This document shows, piece after piece, positions 36,551 to 45,602 of a DNA stretch of 64,000 nucleotides. The stretch is from Parastagonospora avenae f. sp. tritici 18332-5 (lineage: Eukaryota; Ascomycota; Dothideomycetes; Pleosporales; Phaeosphaeriaceae): positions 62,001 to 126,000 of the forward strand of contig JAFJTR010000038.1 of the NCBI GenBank assembly GCA_022559985.1, read 5' to 3'. Numbering within the stretch: the first letter of the stretch is position 1; each line of letters starts with the position of its first letter. The notes beneath the pieces were generated by a model, which was not told where the DNA came from, searched no databases, and saw only the letters and a list, made by a program, of their open reading frames with translations. Both the position numbers and the translations under genes were made by a program.

Positions 36551-37117
36551 ATGGCCGCCACAGCATCCGCCTCAATGCCCATGCAATCACGCACCGGTCG
36601 CGTGAACCAGCGTAAGTGTGCCCACGAGACCCCTGAAATCAATTTCCAAAATTTCTTCCCCGAATTCGCGGCTGATTGGTGCCCAGGATACGGCCCCCAA
36701 GGCGAGCGCCTAGTCGCCGGCGTGGTCCCGCTCTCTACCGACAAGTTCTATGTGCTCCTCATCCAGTCCACCCGCCGCGGCGGCTGGGTTCTCCCCAAGG
36801 GCGGCTGGGAGACTGACGAAGCCACCGCCCAAGATGCCGCGAAACGCGAAGCCTGGGAAGAGGCTGGCATAATATGCAAGATCAACTACGATCTTGGCCT
36901 CATTGCTGAGAAGCGAAAAGCCGACCAGCTCACCGCCACGGCCCCGAAAGCCTCGTACCATTTCTTCGAAGCGACCGTCGAGAAGCAAGAAGCCGTCTGG
37001 CCAGAGCAGCACAAGCGCTCCAGGAATTGGTTCACATACACCCAGGCCAGACAGGCCCTCGCCGAGAGGCCGGAGCTTCTCGACGCACTCGACCGCTGCA
37101 CCATGGTCAGGTCATAG
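36551..37117 (+). CDS. Diphosphoinositol polyphosphate phosphohydrolase (Nudix, Aps1-like)
   Basis: Exons are 36551-36611 and 36687-37117 (492 nt, 163 aa), joined across a 75-nt intron (GTAAGT...TGCCCAG). ATG 36551 gives MAATASASMPMQSRTGR; the apparent longer start is GTG. The junction reads NQRYGPQGERLVAGVVPL as in fungal DIPP enzymes. The Nudix box GX5EX7REUXEEXGU lies in GGWETDEA...REAWEEAGI, preceded by RRGGWVLPKGGWE, the diphosphoinositol-pocket signature. The enzyme hydrolyses PP-InsP5 and InsP8 and often Ap5A/Ap6A, in cytosol and nucleus. The short tail ends FTYTQARQALAERPEL. Length matches the family. Confidence 0.93.
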   Translation: MAATASASMPMQSRTGRVNQRKCAHETPEINFQNFFPEFAADWCPGYGPQGERLVAGVVPLSTDKFYVLLIQSTRRGGWVLPKGGWETDEATAQDAAKREAWEEAGIICKINYDLGLIAEKRKADQLTATAPKASYHFFEATVEKQEAVWPEQHKRSRNWFTYTQARQALAERPELLDALDRCTMVRS

Positions 37118-38312
37118 CACCGACGGCTGCTCGCAGGTGCGATTAAATACATCGCACTCGAGCACGACGCGAAAATATCTTGGACGTATACCCGGATTGG
37201 CTCATTTTTTCTTCTTCTAATATTGCATCACATCTGCATCTCGAAAAGCTCAGGGGATTCTAGACATTGGTTTTGTCACTTTCATACACTACTCTGGCGT
37301 CGTGGCTGCTTTTCCATGGTAGAAAGATGCATGTGCGCTCTCGCACGCGAGCATCAAAAGCCACTCGCGGCTCGCAGTAATGCAATTGGCCACCGCCACT
37401 ATCTCTGTGCCCATCACTTTGCACGTCGCGTCTCTCAACAATCTGCAGTCCTTGACATCGCCCAGGAGTGACGCCTGGGCCATCATATGCTACGAACGGC
37501 TTCCTTTGGCCTGACTAAAGGCTCGTTGCAGCAGATCCATCGAGAATATGCAGAATAGGATTCTGGGGCAAGGGCTGATTCAAAGTACCACACTCAGCCT
37601 TACTTGCCCGCTTCCTTTTGTGTGGCACTGGACAAGAATGACCCGTTCTCATAGAATCTTAATTCTTACGGATCCTACATCATGTTCCTGATATACATGA
37701 TTGATTCATCATGCTGGCTCAGCGTAATACAGAACTAACATCACTTTGCTTAGGTGTGCTTAACTTTACCGTCCACATTAACGGGAACTAAACAGCCTCT
37801 CCCTTCTACAGTCGAATTAGGGCCATCAGATAGAGAGAGAGCAGGGACACAGTAACTCTACCATCCAAACAGTGTCGTTTGCCGAGAACTATGTTTGCGA
37901 GTAATTCCAAGCGCACCACGAAGCAATTGGTGAAGCATCTTCACACTAGCAATGTTGGAGTTTTGGCAAGTCAAACTACGGAGCATTATACAATGTTCTC
38001 AGATCAGCGAGGACATCTGATCTCCACATGTAGTTCACACTACCGTGTTCGATACTGACTGCGAATACGCCACAAGTGACCGCTCTACTCGACCTTGTCA
38101 TAGGCAAACATTGTACACACACGATGAATCACCGCCCTCCTCGTGATCCACGCGCCACCAGCGCTGTCACTGCACAAAGGGCCACCCCCCGATCGCACAT
38201 AAAGAGCTTCCATACTCTTCGTCCCAAAACAATTCCCACATCCACAGAATTAAACCAACTAACAAAGTTGCCATCACAAACATACAACACAGCCACAACC
38301 ACTACCACAGAC
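37118..38312. other. Intergenic
   Basis: No gene seen. The last 100 bases before 38313 are CA-rich, typical of a fungal 5' leader. A possible TATA element (CATAAAG) lies at about 38198. Confidence 0.45.
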
Positions 38313-38543
38313 ATGCCACCCAACACTCACCAAACACATTCTCACGTCTCTCTCCTGCCCGCCCGTCCACAGCCGGCCACGCGCATGTCGCAAATGGTGC
38401 CCAAGCACAAGCTCAAGACCATGACGGACTTGGACAAGGAGGAGGAGCTCAAGGTGGCGAAGAAGCATCGTCGGCAGAAGACGCTGAGGGAGCGCATCAA
38501 GGCTTGGGTGGTGTTGAAGGTTGGCGGGGGATTGGCTGAATAG
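38313..38543 (+). CDS. Small basic protein, first gene of the tandem small-protein array
   Basis: ATG 38313 (Kozak-like CAGACATGCC after a CA-rich leader) gives 76 aa. An in-frame ATG at 38124 would add 63 Thr/Pro/Ser-rich residues that look like translated leader. The N-terminal half is Pro/His-rich. The C-terminal half is helical and strongly charged (DKEEELKVAKKHRRQK, then LRERIKAWVVLKVGGG). No signal peptide and no known family. It stands at the head of the array of unrecognised small genes and has only weak likeness to their charged C-termini, so membership is uncertain. Confidence 0.5.
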   Translation: MPPNTHQTHSHVSLLPARPQPATRMSQMVPKHKLKTMTDLDKEEELKVAKKHRRQKTLRERIKAWVVLKVGGGLAE

Positions 38544-38759
38544 CATCGGTCTGCGAGTATCGCGGTATGATGTATGTTCTATTTAATATTAAAAAGGTTG
38601 AGTAACGTACTCGAAGTACTTTTGAATCCATGTGTACTGTTTGCTTTGTGCATGTCTTACTTGTTTGTTGTCTCACTTGTGATGGATCGTGTTCGATGAA
38701 AGTGAGACGGTGGTAGCGAGACGTGTAAAAGATTGACATCGCTGAGCTGTGGGATTTAT

Positions 38760-38890
38760 TGTGTATCCACGTTGAACGTTATATACTCACTATACTTTAC
38801 ACTGTATATACACATCAAACATTATATATTCATTATATATACTCAACACTGTATATACACGTTACGATACGCTCCCAGCCATGCTTCGAT
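38760..38890. repeat. AT-rich TATA/TACAC low-complexity tract
   Basis: Repeated TATATACAC, ATTATATA and CACTGTATATACAC words form an AT-rich tract upstream of the second array gene. CACTGTATATACA recurs near 40176 upstream of the third. Part of it probably acts as promoter. Confidence 0.55.
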
Positions 38891-38915
38891 ATAAATACTG
38901 AATATATTGTGCCAT
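38885..38915 (+). promoter_or_regulatory. Shared promoter element, array gene B
   Basis: CTTCGATATAAATACT followed by GAATATATTGTGCCAT about 150 bp before ATG 39046. The same order of words occurs before array genes C and F. Confidence 0.5.
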
Positions 38916-39045
38916 ATACAACTGCATCTCTCTCTTCATTTTCGATTCACTTTTCGGATATTGAACCTTTACACATTCGCCTGGCTTTAGATTTGACATC
39001 TCAAGATCAGCCATTTGTCCCTACCAGCACACTATTTCACCGATC

Positions 39046-39651
39046 ATGGCTTTCACTAAGTCGGTCTCTTTCGCCGCCTCGTCCCCAGAGGTCCACACAG
39101 TCCCAGACTACATGGACACCTGGGCGCTCGGAGAGACGGATCCTGCACCGTCCGTATACGAGCAGGACAACGCCCAAGCATTGTCCGACAAGTCGTACTC
39201 CATGGCTAAGGCTATGGAGGCAAAGGACGCACGTCGACCTACTCGACCTACGTACTGACCCGGTCCAACTCCTGGACTTCGCTCATGCCTTCGCCAGCCA
39301 GCCGCTAAGCCTAGGAAGACGTTCCAGTTCCCACAGCCCGCGCCAGTAACGCGGGCTGTCACTGGATACACCAATGATACCCGTCGCAAACCGGTTCCAG
39401 TTCGGGCAATGAGCTCCATGGATGCGCCGCCAGCACCTCGACAGCGCCTTCTTTGCGCTGCAACTAATCACCAATTCGGTGATTTTGTAGCCGAGGAGAA
39501 TTCAATTCGGACCGGTGAGGACATGCAGTCCCGCCGCGCGAGTCTCCACCCGTTCGAAGCTCTTGCAGCGAAGGGCTTTCACGGCGCGAAGAAGTTTGGG
39601 CTGAAGGCGGTGAAGCTGGCGGAGCAAAAGTTGGCGGATCGGGCGAAGTAG
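39046..39651 (+). CDS. Array gene B: small basic protein, KSVSF / RRASLHPFE family
   Basis: Not a family I recognise. Proposed exons 39046-39251 and 39315-39651 (543 nt, 180 aa). The 63-nt intron (GTACTG...CTAAGCCTAG) removes an in-frame TGA at 39256. The N-terminus MAFTKSVSFAASSPEV is followed by VPDYMDTWALGE, then a SYSMAKAMEAK helix. The C-terminus has FGDFV, RRASLHPFEALAAKG and a Lys-rich amphipathic helix (KKFGLKAVKLAEQK). No signal peptide or membrane segment; basic overall. Gene C is a clear paralogue in the same order, with its intron at the homologous place. Without splicing, the product would stop after 70 residues. Confidence 0.6.
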
Positions 39652-40212
39652 TCGCTCGGACGTCAACTCCTTGCTTTGGTTTTCCAAGAGGTTTGTATAG
39701 TTATCCTTATTGAATTCGATACTTTGTGTACCATATGTTTTACTTGATAATTGATCTGTGCTTTGACCATGCTAAGACGTAGAATACACCAAACGGCCTC
39801 ATACAGGGCTACTGATATAGCTGTATGGCAATTGTATGACGATGTTAATTGTTGATACTGGAGGCAATTACATCTTCGTAACAAGTAAACTCCTATTTGA
39901 AAAATACTAAAGCTCTCTTCCAGCTACAGTAGCTAAAGCAGGTTAATATCGTGGATGCTGTTCAATATGATATCAAGTGTTGATACATTTCAGGGTCTAG
40001 CATAGCTCTATGGTCATTACTTGAATCACCCTGAAACAGCGTGTGTTCTTCACTGACTTCTGTACGTCATTAAGTCCTTAAACCCCTCTGCGCGTTACGA
40101 CACTGAACAACCTGTCGTAATGCTTCTCCAAATCCACACCAGTTTACATTTACATTATGCACCCATCATGCTCGACACTGTATATACATGTACAGATAAA
40201 TACGTACTCATA

Positions 40213-40243
40213 CTTCGATATAAATGCTCAACATATCATGCCA
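40213..40243 (+). promoter_or_regulatory. Shared promoter element, array gene C
   Basis: CTTCGATATAAATGCTCAAC then ATATCATGCCAT, 35-65 bp before ATG 40278. It matches the element before gene B at most positions. Confidence 0.55.
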
Positions 40244-40277
40244 TGCTGACTTTCTACCACGATATTCCTAGCTTAAA

Positions 40278-40858
40278 ATGACTTTCCAATCATCTCATAA
40301 ATCCGTTGCTTTCGCCTCCAACGCCCCAGACATCCGTAAAATCCCCGATTACATGGACGCATGGGCAGCCAACGAGCTTTCCTTCACAGCAACTGAAGAG
40401 CAGCAGAACGACCGCGCGATCGGAGAACGACCAGCTCGTGAGTCCTACGGCTTAGCATCTGCCATGATAGCAAAGGGCGCCGCCTCTGTCGGACTAACTC
40501 CACAGGGATACTCCATCACTCTACCTCCTTGTAAGTCCAAGCCCACATCTGGACTTCGATCGATCCTAAAGCAAACTCCAAACCTTCCGCATCAAATCCA
40601 TCGCAAGCCACTCCCTCTTCGAGCGCAAAGTATGGCAGACTGCTCAGCAGCCCTCGACCACCGCTCTGTCGCGCAACGACGAGTCGCTAGTTCGGCGACT
40701 TCGTGGTCCCGGCAAACGTGAGTGCTTCGGAGAAAGAGGATATTCGCGAGCGCAGGGCTAGTCTTCATCCGTTTGAGTATTTGGCGTTTCGTGCGGCGGA
40801 GGGTGCGAAGAAGTTGGCGTTGAAGGTGCAGAAGAAGATGGTGGAGAAGTTGGGGTGA
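40278..40858 (+). pseudogene. Array gene C: paralogue of B, interrupted by TAG
   Basis: ATG 40278 gives MTFQSSHKSVAFASNAPDI then IPDYMDAWAANE and SYGLASAMIAK, matching gene B. A GTAAGT donor at 40531 sits where B's intron starts. Splicing to 40571 (CCTAAAG, 41 nt) or 40607 (77 nt) gives the frame of the conserved C-terminus. That frame meets TAG at 40688, exactly before FGDFV; the aligned codon in B is CAA (Gln). Past the stop it continues to 40858 with RRASLHPFEYLAFRA and KKLALKVQKKMVEK. So C looks like a full paralogue carrying one nonsense codon. Left unspliced, it would end at 40721 as a 147-aa product. It could be a decaying copy or a truncated functional protein. Confidence 0.5.
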
Positions 40859-41273
40859 GGGCTTGTGGGAATGGGTTTGCGATGATGAGATTGGTAGAAA
40901 ATTGTTGTTTTAAATAGCAGGACTAGCAACTCGATCGAATGACAATATTTATACCATGACATGTACTTGTTACAAGTGTGCTTAGGCGGAGTAGTCCAAA
41001 TTCCGCCTTCAAGTGAAGATAACGGTAATCACACTATGGGTATTTCCATAACTCCCATGGCGTGCCCAAATTACTCCACGCTTCCACTGTTTCAGAGACA
41101 TGGCAAACATTGTGAGCACACAATGCATCCTAATCCTAACGACGTGTATTCACACATCCCCGTCAATACATACCACGCAAGCACCATATACCCCCTTCCA
41201 TTCCAGGAAAACAACACACTGCTCCAATCCCCATCCTCACTCCATCAACATCTACACCATGCCTTCCACATAA

Positions 41274-41567
41274 CCCCGCTCTAGCCTTCCCAAAAAGTCG
41301 GTCCGCTTCGCCCTCGGCCCGCCCGAAGTCCGCTTAATCCCACCAGGAATGATGGACTGGGCCGACGGCGAAAAATGGAAGCGCCCACGTGGAGGTCAAA
41401 ATGGTGTGAAGCTGGCCAGAAAAGCCTTCGAGAAGGCTGAGGCTGAGGAGGAAAAGAAAGAGGATGAGCTGGAGAGTGTGAGCCGGAGGAGACAGTCTGC
41501 GTTTGTCGTGGTGAGCGCGTGGTTGGGAGTAGGGGTTGTGAGGGCGGTCTTGGAGATGTGGGTTTGA
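41274..41567 (+). pseudogene. Array gene D: KSVRF family member with no clean start
   Basis: The frame KKSVRFALGPPEVRLIP, MMDWADGEKWKRP, then LARKAFEKAEAEEEKKE ends with a hydrophobic tail (SAFVVVSAWLGVGVV) at 41567. It shares the K-S-V-x-F and PEV[RH]xIP pattern with B and C. The nearest upstream ATG in frame (41262) is followed four codons later by TAA (CAA to TAA would explain it). An ATG at 41349 lies inside the conserved region. Either an upstream exon splices in at about 41286 (CTCTAG) or the copy is broken. The hydrophobic C-terminus is unlike B and C. Confidence 0.4.
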
Positions 41568-41966
41568 GGTTGGGTAGATGGGGGGCTAGTGTCTTGAGTT
41601 GCGTTAAAATAGCTTCGAGTCAAGTCTTAAGTTCAATTCTACATGCGCAGTTTTCTACCTTGACTGCTTGATGAAATATTATGCGGTACAGGCACTGGTA
41701 TAGAGTCCTGCCTCAATATCGGGAACGCTCGTAAAAGACCTGTACATTCATTGCCAACAAAATACCTATATTAATGATAAATCTGTATGAAAGTATTGTT
41801 GATGTCTGGACACTGTGCACAGCAATCAACACAGTAAATGCTCACTGTGCGCACACACAGTCCAGACCCAAGTCTTAAGACCACAAATGAAACATGTTCC
41901 TCCAACGCAATCACATCACACCAAGAATTCCCAAAGCAACCCATAGAGATCTACACTTTCCACATC

Positions 41967-42273
41967 ATGTATCAACAAAACATCAAAACAAAAACCTTGC
42001 ACCGAGCCCCATCCAAGGCAAAACGCACCGCTACAGCACCCAAGAAGACGGTTCGCTTCACAGAAAATGAGCCAGAGGTCCGTTGCATCGACCCGGAGTG
42101 AGCTCATGGCCTAAAGGCGACAGATGAGTGAGGCCGTCATTTGAAGACATGCGCAATGGACGGAAGCTCACCAAAGAGGCCTTCAAGGCCGTGAAAGCTG
42201 AGGAGAGGGCAGTTCGTCTCGCGGAATCGCCTTGGTGGAAGGATTTGCGGGAGATGTTTTCCAACCCTGAATA
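41967..42273 (+). pseudogene. Array gene E: KTVRF family member in two frames
   Basis: ATG 41967 gives a basic N-terminus ending APKKTVRFTENEPEVRCIDPE, then TGA at 42099. The continuation MRNGRKLTKEAFKAVKAEE, then SPWWKDLREMFSNPE, lies in another frame up to 42273 and matches D's LARKAFEKAEAEEE helix. A 35-nt GTGAGC...GTGAG intron (42098-42132, with CCTAAAG inside) would join them in phase; this is shorter than introns usually seen in filamentous fungi. Otherwise the copy is frameshifted. No signal peptide or membrane segment. Confidence 0.4.
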
Positions 42274-42599
42274 GGTTTGGTGAGGCAGAAGTGGGAGATG
42301 GAGAGGATCCGGAGGTCCGTGAGAGCGTCATGGAATCTTGCGCCTTTGGTAAGAAATACAGTAGAATGAGATCATGTCCTTAATGAACTGATCTGGCACA
42401 TTACGAATCAGTTCATTGAGGTCCATTCAGTTTGTGTCTGCATTGAGACTGTCTGAGACAATCTAACATCTGGTAAGGTCCCAATGGTATATGAATAGTG
42501 CCCATACATCGTGAGCACACTACATCGCTGCCTTCCTCATTATATGTCTATAATTTACTTCACTTTATATCTACGTGTTTGCACACCATCGATTTGTTC

Positions 42600-42623
42600 T
42601 GCCATATAAATTCTCAACATGCC
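42600..42623 (+). promoter_or_regulatory. Shared promoter element, array gene F
   Basis: TGCCATATAAATTCTCAACA followed by TGCC, about 70-90 bp before ATG 42692. The core ATAAAT[AGT]CT[CG]AA[CT]AT is shared with the elements before genes B and C. Confidence 0.5.
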
Positions 42624-42691
42624 GCCCTTGTATGACTTTTCTCTCACACACGCTCATGTTTCATTCCCTACAACAAAAGCTACACACACAA

Positions 42692-43363
42692 ATGAACTCA
42701 GTAACCAGGCCGTCCGCTATACTGGAGAACATGTTCTCCAGCCCTGAAGTTTCGGCGTACGTTACATTCGACAAGCTTGTCGAAGCAGGCGCCAACTCTC
42801 CTCGTCCTTCGCGGCGATCAGTACCGGCGCCCAAGCCGGGACCTGCTCCATTCCGACCTTCAGCACTGCCTGAGGGCGAAAATCTCTGTATATCAGATAT
42901 GCCGTGGTACCACGCCAGTTCTGATAGACTCGTTCGCGCAGCTGCGAACTCCACGCGCTTAGCTCGCAAGCGACTCCAGATGCCTGCTGTCTCAGAGAAG
43001 AAAACAACGGCACCGGAACATTGGGATGACGATTGCCGCGTTACATCTATGCAGCAGTCTCAATTTGTTTCCCAACCCCCCTTTCGTGCTGGGGCGTATT
43101 CGCCTCGCCATGCGAGTAGGCCAGCACAGGCTCCTCGACCTGTTTCACCTCCTAGCTCGGAGGACGAAGAAGACACATACACTTCTCGGCCACAGATCCG
43201 CCGACCACCGACTAGTCATCGGTTCTCAGCCTTCTTGGGTGAATGCGACCTCAATCACAACCGTGAGGGTGTGACTTGTGCTCTTCGCCCATCCCGCTTT
43301 CAGCGACTGAAGGCGAAAACCAAGAAGGCTCTGCGACATGTTCGGAACCTTGCAGTTTGTTAG
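42692..43363 (+). CDS. Array gene F: 223-aa protein with three internal repeats
   Basis: Intact single exon from ATG 42692. Three repeats lie about 51 residues apart: KLVEAGANSPRP (29-40), RLVRAAANSTRL (79-90) and PFRAGAYSPRHA (130-141), each followed by an Arg/Pro-rich stretch (RRSVPAPKPG, ARKRLQMPAV, ASRPAQAPRP). An acidic patch SSEDEEDTY follows. The C-terminus is a basic helix (RFQRLKAKTKKALRHVRN) similar in character to the tails of B and C. There is no signal peptide or membrane helix, so a nuclear or cytosolic protein is likely. Shared promoter words and position tie it to the array, although it lacks the K-S-V-x-F motif. No known family recognised. Confidence 0.6.
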   Translation: MNSVTRPSAILENMFSSPEVSAYVTFDKLVEAGANSPRPSRRSVPAPKPGPAPFRPSALPEGENLCISDMPWYHASSDRLVRAAANSTRLARKRLQMPAVSEKKTTAPEHWDDDCRVTSMQQSQFVSQPPFRAGAYSPRHASRPAQAPRPVSPPSSEDEEDTYTSRPQIRRPPTSHRFSAFLGECDLNHNREGVTCALRPSRFQRLKAKTKKALRHVRNLAVC

Positions 43364-44326
43364 CCATTCTTTGGAGCTTCTGTAGTGCGTTCGGGGACTG
43401 GCGCTGCAACAAATACCTTCCAATTTCGTTCTTTACGTAGCAATATCAAATCTTACAACCAATCTACACTGCTGTCCAATAAATAGACATACTAACACTT
43501 CTCGATAATGGCCAGATCTTCGCATATCACCCATCGCTCACCGCTGGTATATTTGTACGCCTGGCAACAAAAATGTCCTCAGTGATCAAATGCCGGCCAG
43601 TGACATGGAACATCCTCGTAGTTCGTGCTAATTCCACAGCTTCCGCCCATGCTTTGCTGTCGAACGAGCGATGCGATTGTCCTATAGTCGAATGGTATTC
43701 GCTGTCGAATTGAAACTGTTGTGAATTGAATGCTGACGTAGACTTTCCTGGTAGAAACATGAAGTGCAATGAGGTCCAATTGTCATTCGTGCGCTGAAAT
43801 GACACAACTGACTAACATCCTACGCAAAGATGAATTCGCAGTTTGTGGCTCATGTACTCAGACCGTAATAGACTCAAAAGATAGGACAAGCTTGAGAAAT
43901 CGTCATAGTAAGCAGTTGGTGGTCGATCCTGGCGTTGTGTTTTGGCAGTGTGTCTTTGTGTTCACCGCAAGTAATCATTCGTGCTTCAATTGAAACGCAT
44001 AGTGACTCTGGGCTCCCTAGGTTGTGAATACACGAAATATCGTGTCAAAGTAGAAGAGGATCAAGCAGCAGGGAAGAGGCTGTTCAAAAAGACGGCACCG
44101 GCTCGGCTTGCCTCATTTGGACAGACCCGCAAGAGCAGCATCCCACTTTCGAATCGCCTATCTCCAACGTGACTACTCCGAACACCGGTCCATTACATGC
44201 CAAGGTATCCGAGTCAGTATTTGGACTCAAACACCCTACCCTCTTAAATATCACGAATTCAAGGACACCATAGTCTACCACCCACTTTTCGAACTACCCA
44301 ACCACCACCCACTCAATCCGCCCACG
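43364..44326. other. Intergenic with one weak minus-strand frame
   Basis: An open minus-strand frame (43800-43527; SFQRTNDNWTSLHFMF ... AWAEAVELARTTRMF) is protein-like and starts after an acceptor-like TTTCAG. No first exon with a sensible intron was found, so I do not call a gene. The rest shows nothing. Confidence 0.3.
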
Positions 44327-45439
44327 ATGCCGTATGCACCCAAGGTCGGCGACTCGCTCGACTCACTGGACACTCCATCCATGATTGTTGACCTTGATCT
44401 GATGGAAGCGAACATCAAGAAACTCATGGACCGCCTCCTCCCCACAGGCGTGAACATCCGGCCACATCTCAAAACCACCAAGTCCGCACTGCTGGCCCAA
44501 AAACTCGTCGACGCCGGCGCAAAGGGCGGGTGCGTCGCCAAACTATCCGAGGCCGAAGTAATGTGCGCAAAAGGTTTCGACGACTTACTGATCACGTGTG
44601 AGATCATCGGTACACCGAAAGTCAAGCGATTAGCGGAATTGTTCAAGAAGCACAAGGCGATCAGGATCGTGGTGGACAGTGAAGTCGGCGCGAGGGCGAT
44701 CAATGAAGAGCTCAAAAGAAGTGGTGTGGAGGGTAAAATAGCAGTCTTGATCGATCTGGACGTCGGTCTGCATCGGACTGGCATTCAGCCCGGCGAGCCG
44801 GCGTTGAAGCTTGCAGCGTGTATCGCTCAGCTGGATCACATGGCTTTGATTGGTGTGCAGGGCTACGAGGGACATCTGCAGCATGTGCACAGCTTCGAAG
44901 AGCGGAAAGCAAAGTGTCTGGAGTCGATGCAGATTCTCGCTTCGACTGCTACGGCTTTGCGAGAAGCTGGACATCGGATCGATGTCGTGACGACGGGCGG
45001 AACGGGCACAGCGGAGTTCTGTGTAAGTGTACCAGGCGTCAATGAAGTACAGCCTGGGTCGTTTATCTTCATGGATACGGACTATCGCGCTGCGATTGGG
45101 ACGACGTACTCGAATAGTCTGACTATTCTGTCTACAGTCCTATCAACCCAAGGGCCAAGGATTATAACCATAGACGCTGGGCTCAAGAGCTTGACGACAG
45201 ATAGTGGATTGGCAGAGTGCAAGACGCCAGGGTACAAATATGGGGTTCTGGGCGATGAGCATGGGAGTTTGGAGTGGGAGGATGGATCGGATGCAAGACC
45301 CTTGAAGGTCGGCGATAGAGTGGAGATGGTGCCGAGTCATATTGATCCGACGATCAATTTGCATGATACCTACTATGCATACAGGAAAGGCGTCGTTGAG
45401 GAGATATGGGCGGTAGAGTCGAGAGGCAAGGTGCAATGA
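44327..45439 (+). CDS. D-threonine aldolase / D-serine dehydratase family PLP enzyme
   Basis: Single exon from ATG 44327, 370 aa, the usual family size. The N-terminal alanine-racemase fold shows SLDTPSMIVDLDLMEANI and the PLP lysine motif RPHLKTTKS (Lys49), then VDSEVGARAIN, DLDVGLHRTG and VQGYEGHLQ. Phosphate-binding TTGGTGTAEF follows. The C-terminal D-ser-dehydrat domain carries the metal site PSHIDPT (His338, Asp340). His-x-Asp is typical of D-threonine aldolases, while yeast-type D-serine dehydratases have His-x-Cys. It would cleave D-threonine or other D-beta-hydroxy amino acids to glycine and aldehyde in the cytosol with PLP and a divalent metal. Substrate assignment is inference from that one motif. 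Confidence 0.87.
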   Translation: MPYAPKVGDSLDSLDTPSMIVDLDLMEANIKKLMDRLLPTGVNIRPHLKTTKSALLAQKLVDAGAKGGCVAKLSEAEVMCAKGFDDLLITCEIIGTPKVKRLAELFKKHKAIRIVVDSEVGARAINEELKRSGVEGKIAVLIDLDVGLHRTGIQPGEPALKLAACIAQLDHMALIGVQGYEGHLQHVHSFEERKAKCLESMQILASTATALREAGHRIDVVTTGGTGTAEFCVSVPGVNEVQPGSFIFMDTDYRAAIGTTYSNSLTILSTVLSTQGPRIITIDAGLKSLTTDSGLAECKTPGYKYGVLGDEHGSLEWEDGSDARPLKVGDRVEMVPSHIDPTINLHDTYYAYRKGVVEEIWAVESRGKVQ

Positions 45440-45602
45440 TCAGTAAAAGCTGTAGACAAGTAGTTCCATAGTTGATACTATGGCGAGGTGGTCAACTCCA
45501 ACCTCGTTAATTTGCACGAAGAGAGCGCTGCGTCGACGCTACAGATGTCCTGCCTAAGTGGGCTTGTGACGCTCCATACGCCGCCTGCACATGTTCCACG
45601 CC

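Noticed and set aside
39252..39314. TGA inside gene B as evidence of stop-codon readthrough
   Set aside because: A 63-nt intron with a branch-like CTAAG and CTAG acceptor removes it, and C has a donor at the homologous place.
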